The notes beneath the pieces were generated by a model, which did no database searches, was not told the DNA's origin, and saw only the letters and a list, made by a program, of their open reading frames with translations. DNA of 64,000 bases from an uncultured Gemmatimonadales bacterium (lineage in GTDB: Bacteria; Gemmatimonadota; Gemmatimonadetes; JACCXV01; JAHWKZ01). Shown here piece by piece: positions 61,584-64,000 of this stretch. The DNA lies in assembly GCA_947259315.1 (NCBI GenBank), contig CAMYLR010000029.1, forward strand, positions 17,443 to 81,442, given 5' to 3'. Made by a program: the position numbers and the translations under genes. Numbering within the stretch: position 1 is the stretch's first letter; each line of letters begins with the position of its first letter.

Positions 61584-62989
61584 TGTTGGCCTCCGTTGGT
61601 CAAATAGTGAAGTACGTCGAACTTCGTGAGGATGCCGACAAACTCACCAGCTCGCCGCACCAAGAGCGCGGGTTGTCCTGTCGTGAGGTGCTCGATCACC
61701 GACTTCATGTTGGCGTCTTCCTCGACCGTCGGGAACGGCGCTTCCAAATACCCGGTGAGTGATTTGTCCAAAGCTTCCGGTTCGGCCAAGACACGGCTTA
61801 ACAACGTGCCCTCGGATAGGGTTCCTTTTTGCTCACCGTCCTCGATCACCGGGATCTGGCTCACGTTGTACTCTTCCATCAGCGTGAGCGCGTCGCGCAC
61901 GGTCCCCTTGCAATCAATCTTGATCAACGTCGGCACGCCCTCACGGAATTTCCGCTTGAGCAGGTAGCCGGCCTCGACCCGCTCGTCGTCAAACATTCGG
62001 TTCTCTTGCATCCACTCATCTGAGTGGAACTTCGACAGATACCGCTCGCCGAGGTCACACAACAACCCCACCACGCAGTGATCGGGATCGTCGAGCTCGC
62101 GGGCGATGTCGAGCGCCACGGTCACGATCGCGCCGGTGGAGCCCCCGACGAACAACCCTTCGTCGCGAGTCAGCCGCCGAGCCATCTGGAACGTCTGCTT
62201 GTCGCTCACGTTGCGCACCTCGTCGACGTACTCGATGTCGAGCGCGCCCGGCACCTTATCCATCCCGATGCCCTCGACCATGTACGTCTTGCCCTCGCCA
62301 ACGACCCTCGTCTCCAGGTACTCCTTTAAGATCGAACCGACTGGATCGGCGACGACGATCCGGATATCCGGATTCTTTTCCTTCAGGAACCGCCCCGCGC
62401 CGCTAACCGTCCCACCCGTGGCAGCACCGGCCACCAACGCCGCGATCTTGCCCTGCGTTTGCTCCCAGATTTCGGGGCCTGTCGTCGCGTAGTGCGCCTC
62501 GGTGTTGGCGCGGTTGTAGAACTGATTCGCGAACACCGCGTTGGGTGTCTCTTCCGCGATCTTCTTGGCGGTGTTGACGTAATAGTCGGGATGGTCGGGC
62601 GGCACCGCGGTGGGCGTGATCACGATGCGGGCACCAAATGCGCGCAACAACCGGATCTTCTCGCCGCTCATCTTGTCCGGCAGTGCGAACACCGTCTTGT
62701 ACCCCTTGATCGTGGCCGCCATGGCGAGCGCTACGCCGGTGTTCCCGGCGGTCGCCTCGACCACCGTTCCACCCGGTTTCAAGTCGCCATTCTTCTCGGC
62801 CGCCTCGATGATCGCCACGCCGATCCGGTCTTTGACCGAGCCTCCGGGGCTCAGGTATTCGGCCTTCCCGTAGATCGGAGTCCGAATCCCTTGGGTGATC
62901 CGATTGAGCTTTACGAGTGGAGTGTTCCCCAGCCCTTCGAGGATGTTGTCGAAGACGCCACGACTGGGGTCATGGAGGTCGAGCGGCAT
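61580..62989 (-). CDS. Cystathionine beta-synthase (PLP, CBS domains)
   Basis: The product is 469 residues from the ATG at 62989. A TTG four codons upstream is an alternative. The PLP fold-type II core has NTPLVKLNRITQG, GGSVKDRIGVAIIEAAEK (PLP lysine), EATAGNTGVALAMAATIKGY and GAATGGTVSGAGRFLKEK. A CBS domain pair follows (from about 340), with KGTVRDALTLMEEYNVSQIP and PALLVRRAGEFVGILTKFDV. It should condense serine or O-acylserine with homocysteine, the first step of reverse transsulfuration. The C-terminal CBS pair may be regulated by a nucleotide or S-adenosylmethionine. Confidence 0.92.
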   Translation of the reverse strand: MPLDLHDPSRGVFDNILEGLGNTPLVKLNRITQGIRTPIYGKAEYLSPGGSVKDRIGVAIIEAAEKNGDLKPGGTVVEATAGNTGVALAMAATIKGYKTVFALPDKMSGEKIRLLRAFGARIVITPTAVPPDHPDYYVNTAKKIAEETPNAVFANQFYNRANTEAHYATTGPEIWEQTQGKIAALVAGAATGGTVSGAGRFLKEKNPDIRIVVADPVGSILKEYLETRVVGEGKTYMVEGIGMDKVPGALDIEYVDEVRNVSDKQTFQMARRLTRDEGLFVGGSTGAIVTVALDIARELDDPDHCVVGLLCDLGERYLSKFHSDEWMQENRMFDDERVEAGYLLKRKFREGVPTLIKIDCKGTVRDALTLMEEYNVSQIPVIEDGEQKGTLSEGTLLSRVLAEPEALDKSLTGYLEAPFPTVEEDANMKSVIEHLTTGQPALLVRRAGEFVGILTKFDVLHYLTNGGQQ

Positions 62990-63013
62990 GTTGATGGCCA
63001 AGGTATGGCGGGG

Positions 63014-64000
63014 TTATCGAGCGAGCAAGCCGTCCTCGGGCCGGCGAATCTTCCAGGCTCCCAGCGTCAGCAGCGGGATCACCAGCACCACGATGAAGAA
63101 CCACGTCATGAAGCCGTAACCCCGGGCGATCAACGCGATGATCCCGAATCGCGACAGCAGCCAACCGGCGGTCAGCACGATGACCGCGATCAAAGGTCTC
63201 AGCCGGCGCGGCATCTCGGCCCCGTGCGTTCGGTAAACCGTGGCGACCCGCTCGTTGAAAGCGTGGATCAGCCCAGTACCAGTCTCGATCAGCGTACCGA
63301 ACAACATGATCTGATACACGATCTGGAACGGTCGCGAGCCGAGCCCCTCGAGGACAAAATTAGCCGGGACTGGACGCTCGAGGATCGCCGGATACTGACC
63401 CACCATCGCCAACAGGAACAGGATGGCCGGAATCGTACCGATCGGTCCAGCGAGAAGTCCGGCGCTAATCGCTTCTCTACGCGTCTCGATGTGCGCGGTC
63501 GCGAACAGCATCGCCGGTACGAGGGCGATCCCTAGCGCCGAGTACCGCATGCCCGACAGCAACCACCCGCCGTGAATCTCACCCGTCGCGAGGTGCGACC
63601 GGATAACCGGCCCGAAGCTCACCAGGCTCCAGACGAACATCGCGATGAACACGCCGTAGAGCACGAACGACCACGCCGACATCGTGCCCTCGATCACCCG
63701 CGTCCCACGGAAGACGAGGAATCCTATCGTCACCAGTAGCCCGACTCCGCCGACGACGGGCGGCAGCCCAAACGTCTCCGAGAGAAAGTGACCGGCCGCC
63801 GATCCGATCACGGCGACGATCAACAAGATCGAGACGAGGTACCCGATCTCGTACAGGAACCACATCGGACCAAGCAACTGCTTCAGAAATGCACGGTAAT
63901 CGTAGCTTTGCGTTTGCCGTGCCAGCTCGAACGCGATCGCGCACGCCAAACTGGTGACGATCGTGGCCGGAAGCAGCAGCCCCAGGAGACCGCCCAACGG
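63014..64000 (-). CDS. YkvI-like membrane protein, 5' end outside the window
   Basis: The visible 327 residues are a polytopic inner-membrane protein with about ten helices. It resembles the YkvI family (COG3949), which belongs to the amino acid-polyamine transporter type folds, in pieces such as AFELARQTQSYDYRAFLKQL, GLIHAFNERVATVYR and LSRFGIIALIARGYGFMTWF. The N-terminus lies beyond the right edge, as the frame stays open to it. Substrate unknown. It ends 25 bp before the cystathionine beta-synthase start and may be in the same transcript. Confidence 0.82.
   Translation of the reverse strand, partial: PLGGLLGLLLPATIVTSLACAIAFELARQTQSYDYRAFLKQLLGPMWFLYEIGYLVSILLIVAVIGSAAGHFLSETFGLPPVVGGVGLLVTIGFLVFRGTRVIEGTMSAWSFVLYGVFIAMFVWSLVSFGPVIRSHLATGEIHGGWLLSGMRYSALGIALVPAMLFATAHIETRREAISAGLLAGPIGTIPAILFLLAMVGQYPAILERPVPANFVLEGLGSRPFQIVYQIMLFGTLIETGTGLIHAFNERVATVYRTHGAEMPRRLRPLIAVIVLTAGWLLSRFGIIALIARGYGFMTWFFIVVLVIPLLTLGAWKIRRPEDGLLAR

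Overview
The window looks like a chromosomal segment of a GC-rich diderm bacterium, most likely a member of the Gemmatimonadota or a close neighbour. This placement is an inference from the mix of families: a GWxTD-domain protein, DUF885 and DUF1028 proteins, a deoxyhypusine-synthase-like enzyme, a LpxL-type acyltransferase and many lipoproteins with outer-membrane-type signals. Coding density is very high, and many neighbours overlap by 4 bp on the same strand. There are no insertion sequences, prophage genes, CRISPR arrays or rRNA. The only RNA gene is one tRNA-Lys(TTT).

Layout. 1-10.5 kb: a partial VWA protein, a zinc-ribbon protein, a lipoprotein metallopeptidase, uvrA, an operon of ECF sigma factor, M50 protease and guanine deaminase, and two small unknown proteins. 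10.6-17.6 kb: tRNA-Lys, pckA, purA, a Ca2+/H+ exchanger, and an operon of MgtC-like, DapA-like and Nif3-like genes. 17.7-25.4 kb: moeB-like adenylyltransferase, nuclease and histidine kinase in one operon, then a ketoacyl synthase, a second site-2 protease, a class IV aminotransferase and a lipid A acyltransferase. 26-33 kb: hsp20 with a structured leader and a clear terminator, a HIRAN protein, an operon of moeA, DHH phosphoesterase and deoxyhypusine-synthase-like genes, a lytic transglycosylase and a GWxTD protein. 33-41 kb: an operon of amidase, DUF1028, glyS (frameshifted), phhB and DUF885, then a secreted amidohydrolase.

41-49.7 kb holds the most unusual region. A PAS-PAS-GGDEF-EAL protein (41063-43180) is followed by a leader carrying a c-di-GMP-I (GEMM) riboswitch at about 43410-43502. 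A hairpin behind it can cover the Shine-Dalgarno sequence of the next gene. Then come a TPR protein, six tandem lipoproteins that all end in Y-(A/S)-L-C-(V/I)-E, and a TPR/HD-GYP protein whose signature motifs are those of c-di-GMP phosphodiesterases. The first and last joins of this run are 4-bp overlaps. The region reads as a locus that makes, senses and degrades c-di-GMP in order to control a set of surface lipoproteins. I know of no described system with this composition.

49.7-64 kb: an alpha/beta hydrolase, a DUF72 protein, and an operon of anmK, GH3 glycosidase, lytic transglycosylase and sodium symporter that looks like cell-wall recycling. After it come a gamma-glutamylcyclotransferase-like protein, a lipoprotein with a duplicated Cys/His repeat, dodecin, a LOG-family protein, a coupled operon of cystathionine beta-synthase, lipoprotein and murQ, and a partial YkvI-like membrane protein at the right edge.

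Two genes look damaged. glyS has a one-base insertion in a G run, and the amidase lacks the stretch that should carry its first zinc histidine.
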